Position numbers and translations under genes: made by a program
Assembly (NCBI RefSeq): GCF_042663885.1
Contig: NZ_JBHSXV010000001.1
Strand: one strand, 5' to 3'
Length of the DNA stretch: 64,000 nt
From: Aquipuribacter hungaricus
GTDB lineage: Bacteria; Actinomycetota; Actinomycetes; Actinomycetales; JBBAYJ01
Notes under the pieces: model-generated
Told to the model about the DNA's origin: nothing
Database searches by the model: none
The model's input: only the letters and a program-made list of their open reading frames with translations
Part shown: piece after piece, positions 36,553 to 45,198 of the stretch
How the letters are laid out: each line of letters starts with the position of its first letter
Numbering within the stretch: position 1 is the stretch's first letter

Positions 36553-36995
36553 CGGGCCTGGACCAGGGCGTCGGGACCGGCCTCGTCGTGGCCCTGCTGG
36601 CCGCGCTCGTGGTCGGCGCCGGCCTCGGCTCGGTGCTGCGCGCCGTCGTCCTGGCGCGGGTCGGGGCCTCGCCCGGACCGCGGGTGCGCGCGCTCGGCAG
36701 CGCCTGGGCGAACGTCCCGGCGACGGCGGTCGCGGCGGCGCTGCTGGTCGTCCAGACCCGGCTCGGGCTGCTCCCGGGCACGGGGCCCGACGCGGCGGCG
36801 GTCGGCGTCGTGCTCCTGCTCGGGGTGTGCGGGGGGATGTCGACGTGGTCGACGCTGGCCCTGGAGCTCGCCCGCTCGGTGCTCGCCGACGACAGGCGGG
36901 CCCTCGCGCTGCAGGTCGGCGGGGCGGTGGTCGGGGTCCTGGCGGGGCTCTTCGGCGCCGGGCTCGCGGTCCTGCTGCTGCTCGCGGCGGGCTAG
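36549..36995 (+). CDS. crcB: CrcB/FluC fluoride channel subunit 2
   Basis: 148 residues with four helices. It diverges from its neighbour but keeps GAGLGSVLRAVV, WANVPATAVAAALL and GVCGGMSTWSTLALE. It likely heterodimerises with the preceding CrcB in the plasma membrane to export fluoride. Its TAG stop shares bases with the TAG stop of the opposing uracil-DNA glycosylase gene in a CTAG palindrome. Confidence 0.83.
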   Translation: MTGLDQGVGTGLVVALLAALVVGAGLGSVLRAVVLARVGASPGPRVRALGSAWANVPATAVAAALLVVQTRLGLLPGTGPDAAAVGVVLLLGVCGGMSTWSTLALELARSVLADDRRALALQVGGAVVGVLAGLFGAGLAVLLLLAAG

Positions 36996-37795
36996 CCCCC
37001 CGCCGGCTCCGGGGCAGGCCGGTCGTCGGCCAGCCGCCACCCCACGGGTGCCGCGCCCTGGGCGACGAGCGCCTCGTCCACCCGGCTGAACGGCCGGGAG
37101 CCGAAGAAGCCGCGCGAGGCGGACAGCGGGCTCGGGTGCACGCTCTCCACCGTGGCGACGCCCCCGAGGGCCGGGGCCAGCGTGCGGGCGTCCCGCCCCC
37201 AGAGCAGCGCGACGAGCGGGGCGTCCCGGGCCACGAGCGCCTCGACCGCGGCCGCGGTCACCCGCTCCCAGCCGAGCCCGCGGTGGGAGCCGGCCTCTCC
37301 CGGCCGGACGGTGAGGACGCGGTTGAGCAGGAGGACCCCGGCGTCGGCCCACGGGGACAGGTCGCCCGAGGCCGGCACGGGCAGGCCGAGGTCGGCCTCG
37401 CGCTCCACGAGGACGTTGCGCAGGCTCCGCGGCAGGGGCCGGACCCCCGGGGCCACCGAGAAGGACAGCCCCACGGCGTGTCCGGGCGTCGGGTACGGGT
37501 CCTGGCCGAGCAGGAGCACCCGCACGTCACCCAGCGGCCGGACGAAGGCGCGCAGCACGTCCGCCCGCGCGGGCAGGGGCACGACGCCGGCGGCCTCCTC
37601 GGCGTCCAGCCGCGCGGCGAGGTCCGCGAGCAGCGCGGTGTGGGGCTCGAGCACCGGCAGCCACGACGGGTGGACCGGGCCGAGACCCGCGACCGGGGCC
37701 ACGAGGTCGGTCGGCTCGGCGGGCCCTGCCGGCGTAGCGGGCTCCGTGGGCTTTGTGCCCTCGGCGGGCTCGGCGGGCGAGGCGGGCTCGGTCAC
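36992..37795 (-). CDS. ung: Uracil-DNA glycosylase (family 1)
   Basis: 267 residues. The catalytic motif is GQDPYPTPGHAVGLSFS with the water-activating Asp, and the DNA-intercalating motif is HPSPLSASRGFFGSRPFS. LLLNRVLTVRPGEAGSHRGLGWE and ALLWGRDA are also family-typical. Removes uracil from DNA at the start of base-excision repair. The N-terminus carries a Pro/Glu/Thr/Ala-rich repeat of about 30 residues upstream of the usual start of the domain; GTG 37795 is the start I accept. Confidence 0.92.
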   Translation of the reverse strand: MTEPASPAEPAEGTKPTEPATPAGPAEPTDLVAPVAGLGPVHPSWLPVLEPHTALLADLAARLDAEEAAGVVPLPARADVLRAFVRPLGDVRVLLLGQDPYPTPGHAVGLSFSVAPGVRPLPRSLRNVLVEREADLGLPVPASGDLSPWADAGVLLLNRVLTVRPGEAGSHRGLGWERVTAAAVEALVARDAPLVALLWGRDARTLAPALGGVATVESVHPSPLSASRGFFGSRPFSRVDEALVAQGAAPVGWRLADDRPAPEPAGG

Positions 37796-37855
37796 GGGGG
37801 CGATCCTGCCCGGGCCGCAGGTGCACGGCGCGGCGGGTGCGGCGAGGATCGGTGC

Positions 37856-38269
37856 GTGGCGACGTCGACGCAGGTCCGCAGCTCCCTCACCCGGGCGCTC
37901 ACGGCCTGGGCGCTGGCCTCGGTGCTGGGCGGCGGGGTCGTCCTGGCCCGGCGGCCCGGGCCCGTGGCGGCCGGCGTGGCCCGCCAGACCGTGGCCTGGG
38001 GGGCGGTCGACCTGGGCGTGGCGGCGCTGTCGCTGCGCCCGCCGCGGCCCGCCCCGGAGCCGCAGGCCGCCGCGTCGCTGCGCCGGCTGCTGCTGCTCAA
38101 CAGCGTCCTGGACGTCGGGTACGTCGTCGCGGGCGTCCTGCTCTGGCGGGCGGGGACCGTGCGCGGGCGCGACAGCCGCGGGGACGGCGCGGGCGTCGTC
38201 GTGCAGGGGGCGTTCCTGCTCGTCCTCGACACGGTGCACGCGGCGCGGCTGCGAACTACACGGGTGTAG
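37856..38269 (+). CDS. Small membrane protein (DUF6992-like)
   Basis: 137 residues. Hydrophobic segments near LTAWALASVLGGGVVLA, TVAWGAVDLGVAALSL, LLLLNSVLDVGYVVAGVLL and GAGVVVQGAFLLVLDTVHA suggest four helices. The combination of a WGAVD-type motif with GDGAGVVVQGAFLLVLD resembles an uncharacterised actinobacterial family (possibly DUF6992). No function assigned. The gene is divergent from ung, with about 60 nt between starts. GTG start. Confidence 0.6.
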   Translation: MATSTQVRSSLTRALTAWALASVLGGGVVLARRPGPVAAGVARQTVAWGAVDLGVAALSLRPPRPAPEPQAAASLRRLLLLNSVLDVGYVVAGVLLWRAGTVRGRDSRGDGAGVVVQGAFLLVLDTVHAARLRTTRV

Positions 38270-38353
38270 TCCGCGTCGTACCCTGGTCCGGCGCGGGGAC
38301 GACCGCGCGAGGACGGGGTGCCCGGGACGGGCGCCGGACAGCGAGGAGGGCCC

Positions 38354-38617
38354 GTGGCCGAGCCCGACGTGCTGTCCGAGCGCGACCTGGCCGTGCTCGA
38401 GTTCGAGCGCCTGTGGTGGAAGCAGCCCGGCGCCAAGGAGCAGGCGCTGCGCGAGCGCTTCGGGGTCGGCCCCACCCGCTACTACCAGCTGGTCAACGCG
38501 CTGGTGGACCGCGAGGCCGCGCTCCGGCACGACCCCGTCCTCGTCGGCCGGCTCCGACGGGCACGTGCGGCGCGGCTGCGCACCCGGCCCGCCCGCCGGC
38601 TCACGCTGCCCGGCTGA
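38354..38617 (+). CDS. DUF3263 protein
   Basis: 87 residues matching the actinobacterial DUF3263 family: LSERDLAVLEFERLWWKQPGAKEQALRERFGVGPTRYYQLVNALVD reads as a helix-turn-helix, so DNA binding is plausible but unproven. GAGGAGGG is well placed before the GTG. A TACCCT box at 38279-38284 could be the promoter. It usually neighbours a LytR_C-domain gene, as here. Confidence 0.82.
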   Translation: MAEPDVLSERDLAVLEFERLWWKQPGAKEQALRERFGVGPTRYYQLVNALVDREAALRHDPVLVGRLRRARAARLRTRPARRLTLPG

Positions 38618-38674
38618 GCGGGTCGCGTGCGACGGGCCCGGGAGGACGAGGACGGCGGGGTAGCCTCCGACGCG

Positions 38675-39238
38675 ATGGACGACCTGGCCGTGCCCCAGCA
38701 CCACCGCTCGGGCGCGCACCGAGTCCGCCGGCACCCGGTCCTCGTCGCCGCGGCCACCGTGGGTGCGGTCGCCGTGGCCTGCGCCGTGCTGCTGTGGGCG
38801 CTGCTGTCCTCCGACGTGCTGGGCGTCGGCGACGACCTGCGCGAGGCCGGCGGGGTCGCCCCCGCCGCACCGGCGGACCCGTCCGCGGACGCCTCCGCCC
38901 CGTCCGAGCCGTCCGCCGGGCCGTCCGCGGGCAGCCCGTCGGCCGGGGCGTCGGCCCCCGCGGGCGACGGCCCCGCGCTGACGGTCCTCAACGCCACGAC
39001 CACCTCCGGCCTGGCCACCGAGGCCGCCGAGGTGCTCGAGGAGGCCGGGTGGACGGTCGACGAGGTCGGCAACTACGGCGGCGAGGACGGCCCGAGCGCC
39101 GTGCTGTGGCCCGAGGACGACCCCGCCGCGGAGTCCGTCGCCGCGCTGGTCGCCGTCGACCTGGGCACCGGCGAGCCGGTCGCCTCCGACGACGTGGACA
39201 CCGTCACGGTCGTCGTCGGCGAGGACTTCCGGCCCTGA
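38675..39238 (+). CDS. LytR C-terminal-domain protein
   Basis: 187 residues: a short cytoplasmic start, one membrane helix (VLVAAATVGAVAVACAVLLWALL), a Pro/Ser/Ala-rich linker of about 45 residues, and a LytR_C domain (LTVLNATTTSGLATEAAEVLEEAGWTVDEVGN). Stand-alone LytR_C proteins are thought to work in the cell envelope. ATG 38675 is preferred over GTG 38627 because TAGCCT lies 8 nt upstream. The 3' end overlaps the opposing gene by 35 bp. Confidence 0.8.
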   Translation: MDDLAVPQHHRSGAHRVRRHPVLVAAATVGAVAVACAVLLWALLSSDVLGVGDDLREAGGVAPAAPADPSADASAPSEPSAGPSAGSPSAGASAPAGDGPALTVLNATTTSGLATEAAEVLEEAGWTVDEVGNYGGEDGPSAVLWPEDDPAAESVAALVAVDLGTGEPVASDDVDTVTVVVGEDFRP

Positions 39239-39797
39239 GCCTGCCCCGCCCCGGTCGCAGCCCCCGCAGCCCCCGCAGCACCGCCCGCAGCACGAGCTGG
39301 AGCACCAGCCGCAGCCCCTCCCTCGGCGGCCTTGCCGGCGCGGCCCGGTAGCCGCCGTCGTCCAGGCCCGCCCCGACCTCGAACAGGTTGGCCGAGTGCG
39401 GGTCGCCCGTCCGCAGCACGGACCACAGGCTGGCCAGCCCGTACGCGGGCAGGAAGCCGGGCAGGCCGCCCCAGCGGGCCCACTGCGCCGCGTGGCGCGA
39501 CTCGTGGTCGAACAGCTGCGGCTGGCTGTCCATGACGTCGACGCCCCGCCCGTCCGGGCGCCCCCGCCGCAGCAGGACGACGTCGCCGACGCAGACCGCC
39601 CCCGCGGCCGGCGCGGGGAACCGCCGGGGGTAGCCCGGCGCGAGCAGCAGGCCGTGCGGACCGGGACGCAGCGGCACCCCCGCCCGGCGCGCGAGCCACA
39701 GCCCGGCCAGGGTCGAGCCGTTGAGCAGGTTGAGGCGCCGGCGGCGCCCGACGTGGGCCCGCGGCGGGGGGGGACCACGGACCCGGCACCGCCACAT
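39204..39797 (-). CDS. Uncharacterised protein with HExxH motif
   Basis: 197 residues. The central part reads LNLLNGSTLAGLWLARRAG...VCVGDVVLLRR...FDHESRHAAQWARWGG, and HESRH fits the HExxH zinc-protease consensus, with a later LFEVGAGLDDGG region. Similar proteins occur widely in actinobacteria without a known function. Metalloprotease activity is only a suggestion. The Arg/Pro-rich C-terminal tail overlaps the 3' end of the LytR_C gene. Confidence 0.6.
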   Translation of the reverse strand: MWRCRVRGPPPPRAHVGRRRRLNLLNGSTLAGLWLARRAGVPLRPGPHGLLLAPGYPRRFPAPAAGAVCVGDVVLLRRGRPDGRGVDVMDSQPQLFDHESRHAAQWARWGGLPGFLPAYGLASLWSVLRTGDPHSANLFEVGAGLDDGGYRAAPARPPREGLRLVLQLVLRAVLRGLRGLRPGRGRLRAGSPRRRRP

Positions 39798-39822
39798 GGT
39801 GCCCTTCCGGGGCCTGAGGCAC

Positions 39823-39990
39823 TACGCTGGTCCGTGGTTGAGCACGACGGCCCCGCACGGGGTACGAGGAATGAAGCGCCGTACTGGAGCTGAAGACCGT
39901 TCGCGTGAGACCCGGTGCCCCGATCCCGGGACACCGACGACCCGGATACGTCCGGGGCCGCGCAGCGGCACCATCAGCAACAGGAGCAAC
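39823..39990 (+). promoter_or_regulatory. Promoter and long leader of cold-shock gene
   Basis: A TACGCT -10 box at 39823-39828 is followed by about 155 nt before the cspA-type ATG. Long structured leaders are known for cold-shock mRNAs, where they control stability and translation with temperature. CAGGAG immediately upstream of the ATG is the ribosome binding site. Confidence 0.45.
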
Positions 39991-40194
39991 ATGGCTCAGG
40001 GCACTGTCAAGTGGTTCAACGCCGAGAAGGGCTTCGGCTTCATCACGGTTGACGGCGGCGGCGCCGACGTCTTCGTCCACTGGTCCGCGATCCAGGCGCA
40101 GGGCTACAAGTCCCTCGACGAGGGTCAGCGCGTGGAGTTCGAGGTCGGTACGGGCCAGAAGGGCCCGCAGGCCGAGGCGGTCCACCCGATCTGA
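39991..40194 (+). CDS. Cold-shock protein, CspA family
   Basis: 67 residues, a complete single cold-shock domain. RNP-1 is KGFGFITV and RNP-2 is VFVHWSAI. Binds single-stranded RNA/DNA and melts mRNA structure. Codon use is strongly biased, as in highly expressed genes. It has its own promoter with a long leader and a strong terminator, so it is monocistronic. Confidence 0.95.
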   Translation: MAQGTVKWFNAEKGFGFITVDGGGADVFVHWSAIQAQGYKSLDEGQRVEFEVGTGQKGPQAEAVHPI

Positions 40195-40235
40195 TCCGAG
40201 CTCTCGGTCTCTGACCGGGCGCACGGCCAGCACGG

Positions 40236-40269
40236 AGGAAGGCGGCACCCCTCGGGGTGCCGCCTTCCT
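40236..40269. terminator. Strong bidirectional terminator after csp
   Basis: AGGAAGGCGGCACCC and its complement form a perfect 15-bp stem with a CTCG tetraloop-like turn. The flanking A/T bases fit intrinsic termination on either strand, between the csp gene and the opposing PfpI-like gene. Confidence 0.8.
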
Positions 40270-40293
40270 GCATGTCCGGGCCCGAGCGGGAGG

Positions 40294-40863
40294 TCAGGCC
40301 TCGCCGACGAGGTCGGCCGGGTCCTTCTGCAGCGCGGTGACGATCGCCGCGCCGAAGGCCGGCAGGTCGCCGGGGTTCCGGCTGGTGATCAGGGGCCCGG
40401 CGCCGCTGGCGTCGACGACGACCTCCTCGTCGACCCACTCCGCCCCGGCGTTGACCAGGTCGGTGCGCAGGCTCGGCCACGACGTGAGGCGGCGGCCCTG
40501 GAGCTCGCCGGTCTCGGTGAGCACCCACGGCGCGTGGCAGACGGCGGCGACGGGTCGGCGGCTGCGCATGAACTCCCGCACGAACGCCACGGCGTCGGCG
40601 TCGGTGCGCAGGGCGTCGGGGTTGGCGACGCCGCCGGGGAGCACGAGCGCGTCGAACAAGGTGTGGTCGGCCTCGCGCACGACCTCGTCCACCGGGAACG
40701 TGTCCGCCTTGTCCAGGTGGTCGAACCCCTGCACCTCGCCGGCCTCGGTGCTCAGCAGCACGGGCGTGAACCCCGCGTCGAGGAGGGTCTGCCATGGCTG
40801 CGTGAGCTCGACCTGCTCGATCCCCTCGGTGGCGACGAGGAACGCGACGCGCCCGGTGCTCAC
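40294..40863 (-). CDS. DJ-1/PfpI-family protein
   Basis: 189 residues. The nucleophile elbow is AVCHAPWVL (Cys-His), with RVAFLVATEGIEQVELTQPW at the N-terminus and DALVLPGGVANPDALR in the middle, as in the PfpI/YhbO type. These proteins act as stress proteins, with proposed deglycase, glyoxalase or peptidase activities. The GTG start overlaps the stop of a 44-residue upstream gene by 3-4 nt. Confidence 0.87.
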   Translation of the reverse strand: MSTGRVAFLVATEGIEQVELTQPWQTLLDAGFTPVLLSTEAGEVQGFDHLDKADTFPVDEVVREADHTLFDALVLPGGVANPDALRTDADAVAFVREFMRSRRPVAAVCHAPWVLTETGELQGRRLTSWPSLRTDLVNAGAEWVDEEVVVDASGAGPLITSRNPGDLPAFGAAIVTALQKDPADLVGEA

Positions 40864-40994
40864 AGCGACGCCCCCGTCGTGACGTCGGCGTCGTCGGCGG
40901 CCGGGGCCTGGAGGAGGTTGTCCTCCAGCCGGCCCATGCCGAGCACGAGGCCCAGCGCGGTGAGGGGGACGAGGAGGAGCAGGGCGATGAGCAT
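40860..40994 (-). CDS. Small membrane protein, 44 aa
   Basis: Begins MLIALLLLVPLTALGLVLGM, a single hydrophobic helix, then a short acidic tail ending GASL. Its stop overlaps the start of the PfpI-like gene (GTGA), which argues that it is translated and coupled. I do not recognise a family. Confidence 0.5.
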   Translation of the reverse strand: MLIALLLLVPLTALGLVLGMGRLEDNLLQAPAADDADVTTGASL

Positions 40995-41096
40995 GCGCGG
41001 GTCTCCGTGCTGTCGGGGTCTGGGGCGGCCGACCGTGCCACCGGGGGTCTCGTGCGTGGTCTGCGTACGTCGGTCTGGTCGCGCCGTCCTGGTGCG

Positions 41097-41246
41097 TCAG
41101 GCGCTGGAGCCGCGGTCGAGGGCGATGCCCACGACCCCGAGGAGCAGGACCCCGCCGCCCAGCCACAACAGCGAGGTCGCGACGCCGCCGAGCGCGAGCA
41201 CGGCGACGGCGATGACGAGGGCGAGGACGACGAGCCAGGCGGGCAT
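41097..41246 (-). CDS. Small membrane protein, 49 aa
   Basis: Starts MPAWLVVLALVIAVAVLALGG and has two hydrophobic segments separated by a short turn, ending in ALDRGSSA. An upstream in-frame GTG would add about 22 polar residues. Two-helix proteins of this size are common but unassigned in actinobacteria. Confidence 0.45.
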   Translation of the reverse strand: MPAWLVVLALVIAVAVLALGGVATSLLWLGGGVLLLGVVGIALDRGSSA

Positions 41247-41384
41247 GCGCGTCCTCCCTGCGGACGTCGGTGCGGGGTCGCGGTCGCGGTACCCGGCCCC
41301 GGCCCCGGTCAAACGCAGCGCCGCGCCCCGCCGGGCGTCGCGCCCGCCGCGTCACCCGGACGCCGGGAGCGGGCGCGCGAGGGG

Positions 41385-41411
41385 TTTGCACTCTCGGTGC
41401 CCGAGTGCCAA
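41385..41411 (+). promoter_or_regulatory. CIRCE element 1 (HrcA operator)
   Basis: TTTGCACTC, nine bases, GAGTGCCAA: one mismatch in each arm from the CIRCE consensus TTAGCACTC-N9-GAGTGCTAA. It probably overlaps the groEL promoter; an AATAAT -10-like box is at 41410-41415. Confidence 0.8.
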
Positions 41412-41419
41412 TAATGGCG

Positions 41420-41446
41420 TTGGCACTCTCATGCCGGGAGTGACAG
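41420..41446 (+). promoter_or_regulatory. CIRCE element 2, degenerate
   Basis: TTGGCACTC, nine bases, GAGTGACAG: the inner arms CACTC/GAGTG are intact and the outer bases diverge. It lies 8 nt after element 1, so HrcA may bind two sites. The rest of the roughly 340-base stretch between 41246 and the groEL start is a leader of about 140 nt with no gene. Confidence 0.6.
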
Positions 41447-41584
41447 ACCACAGGGGCCCGCACGGGTCCTGGACCGGTCGTCGAGGTCAGGGGCAGGACG
41501 GGACGTGACCGTCCTCCGCTGGCCGTCCGTCGCGGGCGACGCACGGTCCGAACCACCCACCGTGTGCGGAGGGACATCCACCAG

Positions 41585-43213
<1,629 letters not shown>

Positions 43214-43251
43214 TCCACGCCCCCTGCACCACCTGGTAGACCAGCACGAGC

Positions 43252-43283
43252 CAGAGGCCCCCGGGACACCCCGGGGGCCTCTG
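43252..43283 (+). terminator. groEL terminator hairpin
   Basis: CAGAGGCCCCCGGG and CCCGGGGGCCTCTG form a perfect 14-bp stem with a four-base loop, about 40 nt after the groEL stop. Confidence 0.75.
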
Positions 43284-43367
43284 TCGTGCGGGCGGTGCCC
43301 CGGGCGCGGTGTCCCACGCCGGGGCGCCACCGGGCGCCGCGGTGCCCGTCTGTGGTCGGATCGTCAC

Positions 43368-43712
43368 ATGAGCAGCCCCGACCCCCTGCACGGCCCCGTC
43401 GACCTCGACGACGTCGCCGAGCAGGCCCACCACCCGCACGGCGACGCCCACGACCCAGCCCACGACGCGTTCGAGAGCCGGGTCGACCCGGCCGTGGCCG
43501 AGGCCGTGCACTCGGTGCGCGACCGCTTCGGCGCCCACGGCCTGCGCGACCTCATCGCGCTCGCCGGGCACGAGCTGGACCTGGCCGAGCGTGCGCTGGC
43601 CTCGCTGCGCGAGGAGGTCGTCGACGCCCCGCCGAGCCCCGAGGACGTGGCGTTCGACGTGCCGCTGGCCTCGGACCCCGCAGACGACGGCGGGGGCGCC
43701 GGGTCCCGCTGA
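43368..43712 (+). CDS. Small acidic protein, unknown
   Basis: 114 residues. The N-terminus is His/Asp-rich (AEQAHHPHGDAHDPAHDAFE), the middle helical (AVAEAVHSVRDRFGAHGLRDLIALAGHELDLAERALASL) and the C-terminus acidic. No family recognised. Third-position GC matches neighbouring genes, which supports coding. Confidence 0.55.
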   Translation: MSSPDPLHGPVDLDDVAEQAHHPHGDAHDPAHDAFESRVDPAVAEAVHSVRDRFGAHGLRDLIALAGHELDLAERALASLREEVVDAPPSPEDVAFDVPLASDPADDGGGAGSR

Positions 43713-43776
43713 GAACCCGACGCCCCCGCGTCGACGAGCCGTCCCGGGTCGCCGGGGAGAGAACCTCCTCAGCGGG

Positions 43777-44250
43777 TCAGAAGTTCCACTCGTCGACGAC
43801 GGCCTCGGCGACCGGGGCGCCGACCAGGCTGGCGTCGCCGGCGATCGCGGTCGACGCGGTGGCGTTGAGCTCCAGCGTGAGGCCGTCGAGCTCGAACAGC
43901 TCCAGGCGGCCGACGCCCCCGACGTAGGCGCTGACGGTGCCCGCCCCGGTGTCGATCCAGAAGTTGCGCAGCTCCAGCTGGCCGCCGGTCAGCGTGCTGA
44001 TGGTGATGCCGCCGACGTGCCGGACGACGCCCGAGGTCGGCTGCCCGACGATGCCGAACTCCACCCCGCCGGCGTCGCCGGGGGTGACGGGGGCGTCGAC
44101 GGACACCAGCAGCGACTGCAGCGTCGCGTTCGGGACGATCTCGGTGTTGCCCCTGCGGTTGGGTACGGCGCTCGCCGGTGCGGCGACGACGGCGGTGGCG
44201 ACGGCCACGGCTCCCACGAGCGCGGCGGCGGCGGTGACGGTACGCATCAT
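43777..44250 (-). CDS. Secreted beta-rich protein, unknown
   Basis: 157 residues. A Sec signal peptide ends near APASA/VP, and the mature part has short alternating strands (GGQLELRNFWIDTGAGTVSAYVGG, RLELFELDGLTLELNATAS), reminiscent of extracellular beta-sheet domains such as HtaA. No binding residues can be assigned. GGAG precedes the first of two adjacent ATGs; both give the same signal peptide. Confidence 0.65.
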   Translation of the reverse strand: MMRTVTAAAALVGAVAVATAVVAAPASAVPNRRGNTEIVPNATLQSLLVSVDAPVTPGDAGGVEFGIVGQPTSGVVRHVGGITISTLTGGQLELRNFWIDTGAGTVSAYVGGVGRLELFELDGLTLELNATASTAIAGDASLVGAPVAEAVVDEWNF

Positions 44251-44346
44251 GTCGGTCTCCTCTGTCGGGGTCGGGCACCCGTCCGGGCGCCCGCCCCTGC
44301 TACCGCGGCGGGGCGGGCGCCGGATGCACCTCCTACGCTCCAGGAC

Positions 44347-44817
44347 ATGACTGCGCAGCCGACCCCGCCGCGGCCCGGGTGCCAGGTCGTCCTCGCCGAG
44401 GTGCGCGGCACCCCCGTGAGCGCCGCCGAGCTCGCCGCGCTGGTCGCCGGCCGGGACCGGGGAGCGGTCGTCACCTTCGACGGCGTCGTCCGCGACCACG
44501 ACTCGCCCGGCCGCGGGCCGGTGACGCTCCTGGACTACGAGGGGCACCCGTCGGCGGGCCAGGTCATCGCCGACGTGGTGGCCGGCGTGGCCGCGGGGTC
44601 CCGCGCCGCGGCGGTCGCCGTGGTCCATCGCACCGGGCCGCTGGAGGTCGGGGAGTGCGCGCTGGCCGTCGCGGTCGCCGCCTCCCACCGTGGGGACGCC
44701 TTCGAGACCGCGGCCCGGCTCGTCGACGAGGTCAAGGAGCGGCTGCCGGTGTGGAAGCACCAGCACTTCGGCGACGGCAGCGACGAGTGGGTCGGCCTGG
44801 GCGGGCTGGACGCCTGA
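44347..44817 (+). CDS. moaE: Molybdopterin synthase catalytic subunit MoaE
   Basis: 156 residues. The active-site region is intact: FDGVVRDHD, LDYEGHPSA, VVHRTGPLEVGE and the lysine-rich KERLPVWKHQHFGDGSDEWVG. With MoaD it adds the dithiolene sulfurs to cyclic pyranopterin. A TACGCT -10 box ends 7 nt before the ATG (leaderless). It converges with the moaA-moaD pair. Confidence 0.93.
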   Translation: MTAQPTPPRPGCQVVLAEVRGTPVSAAELAALVAGRDRGAVVTFDGVVRDHDSPGRGPVTLLDYEGHPSAGQVIADVVAGVAAGSRAAAVAVVHRTGPLEVGECALAVAVAASHRGDAFETAARLVDEVKERLPVWKHQHFGDGSDEWVGLGGLDA

Positions 44818-44865
44818 GCGGCTGGTGACGGGCGGTCGGGGTGGACCGGCTCGCGCTGCTGCCGC

Positions 44866-45198
44866 TCAGCCGCCGCTGAACGGGGGCAGGACGTCCAGCG
44901 TGCGGGCCTGCCCGAGCGGCTGCGCCGGCCTGGCGGCCACGCCGTCGAGCAGGTAGGAGCAGGCGGGCAGCACCCGGGCGACCCCCGGGTACGAGGCGAC
45001 GAGCCCGTCGAGCACGTCCTGGACGCTCGCCGGACCGGCCGTGCCGGCCGCGCCGCCGTCGACCTCGCTGCCGACCTCGCCGCCGACCTGGCCGTCGACC
45101 GCGCTGCCGACCTGGATGTCGGCCTGTCGCGTGCCCGCGGCGGCGCGGGCGCCGGCGAACAGGCGGACCGTCACCGTCGGGCGGGTGGCCTCAGCCAC
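44866..45198 (-). CDS. moaD: MoaD/ThiS-family sulfur carrier with internal insert
   Basis: 110 residues. The ubiquitin-like fold starts TVTVRLFAGARAAAGTRQADI and ends LDVLPPFSGG with the Gly-Gly that is thiocarboxylated. Between strand 2 and the helix SVQDVLDGLVASYPGVARVL lies an insert of about 25 residues of Val-Gly-Ser/Asp-Glu repeats, which makes the protein longer than the usual 80-90 residues. The GTG start overlaps the moaA stop. Confidence 0.85.
   Translation of the reverse strand: MAEATRPTVTVRLFAGARAAAGTRQADIQVGSAVDGQVGGEVGSEVDGGAAGTAGPASVQDVLDGLVASYPGVARVLPACSYLLDGVAARPAQPLGQARTLDVLPPFSGG

Noticed and set aside
39073..40248. 391-codon minus-strand frame across the csp gene
   Set aside because: It runs antisense to the cold-shock gene and its leader and has no recognisable domain.
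41564..41584. Longer GroEL start
   Set aside because: The extra residues MRRDIHQ precede the universally conserved MAKxI start and lack homology support.
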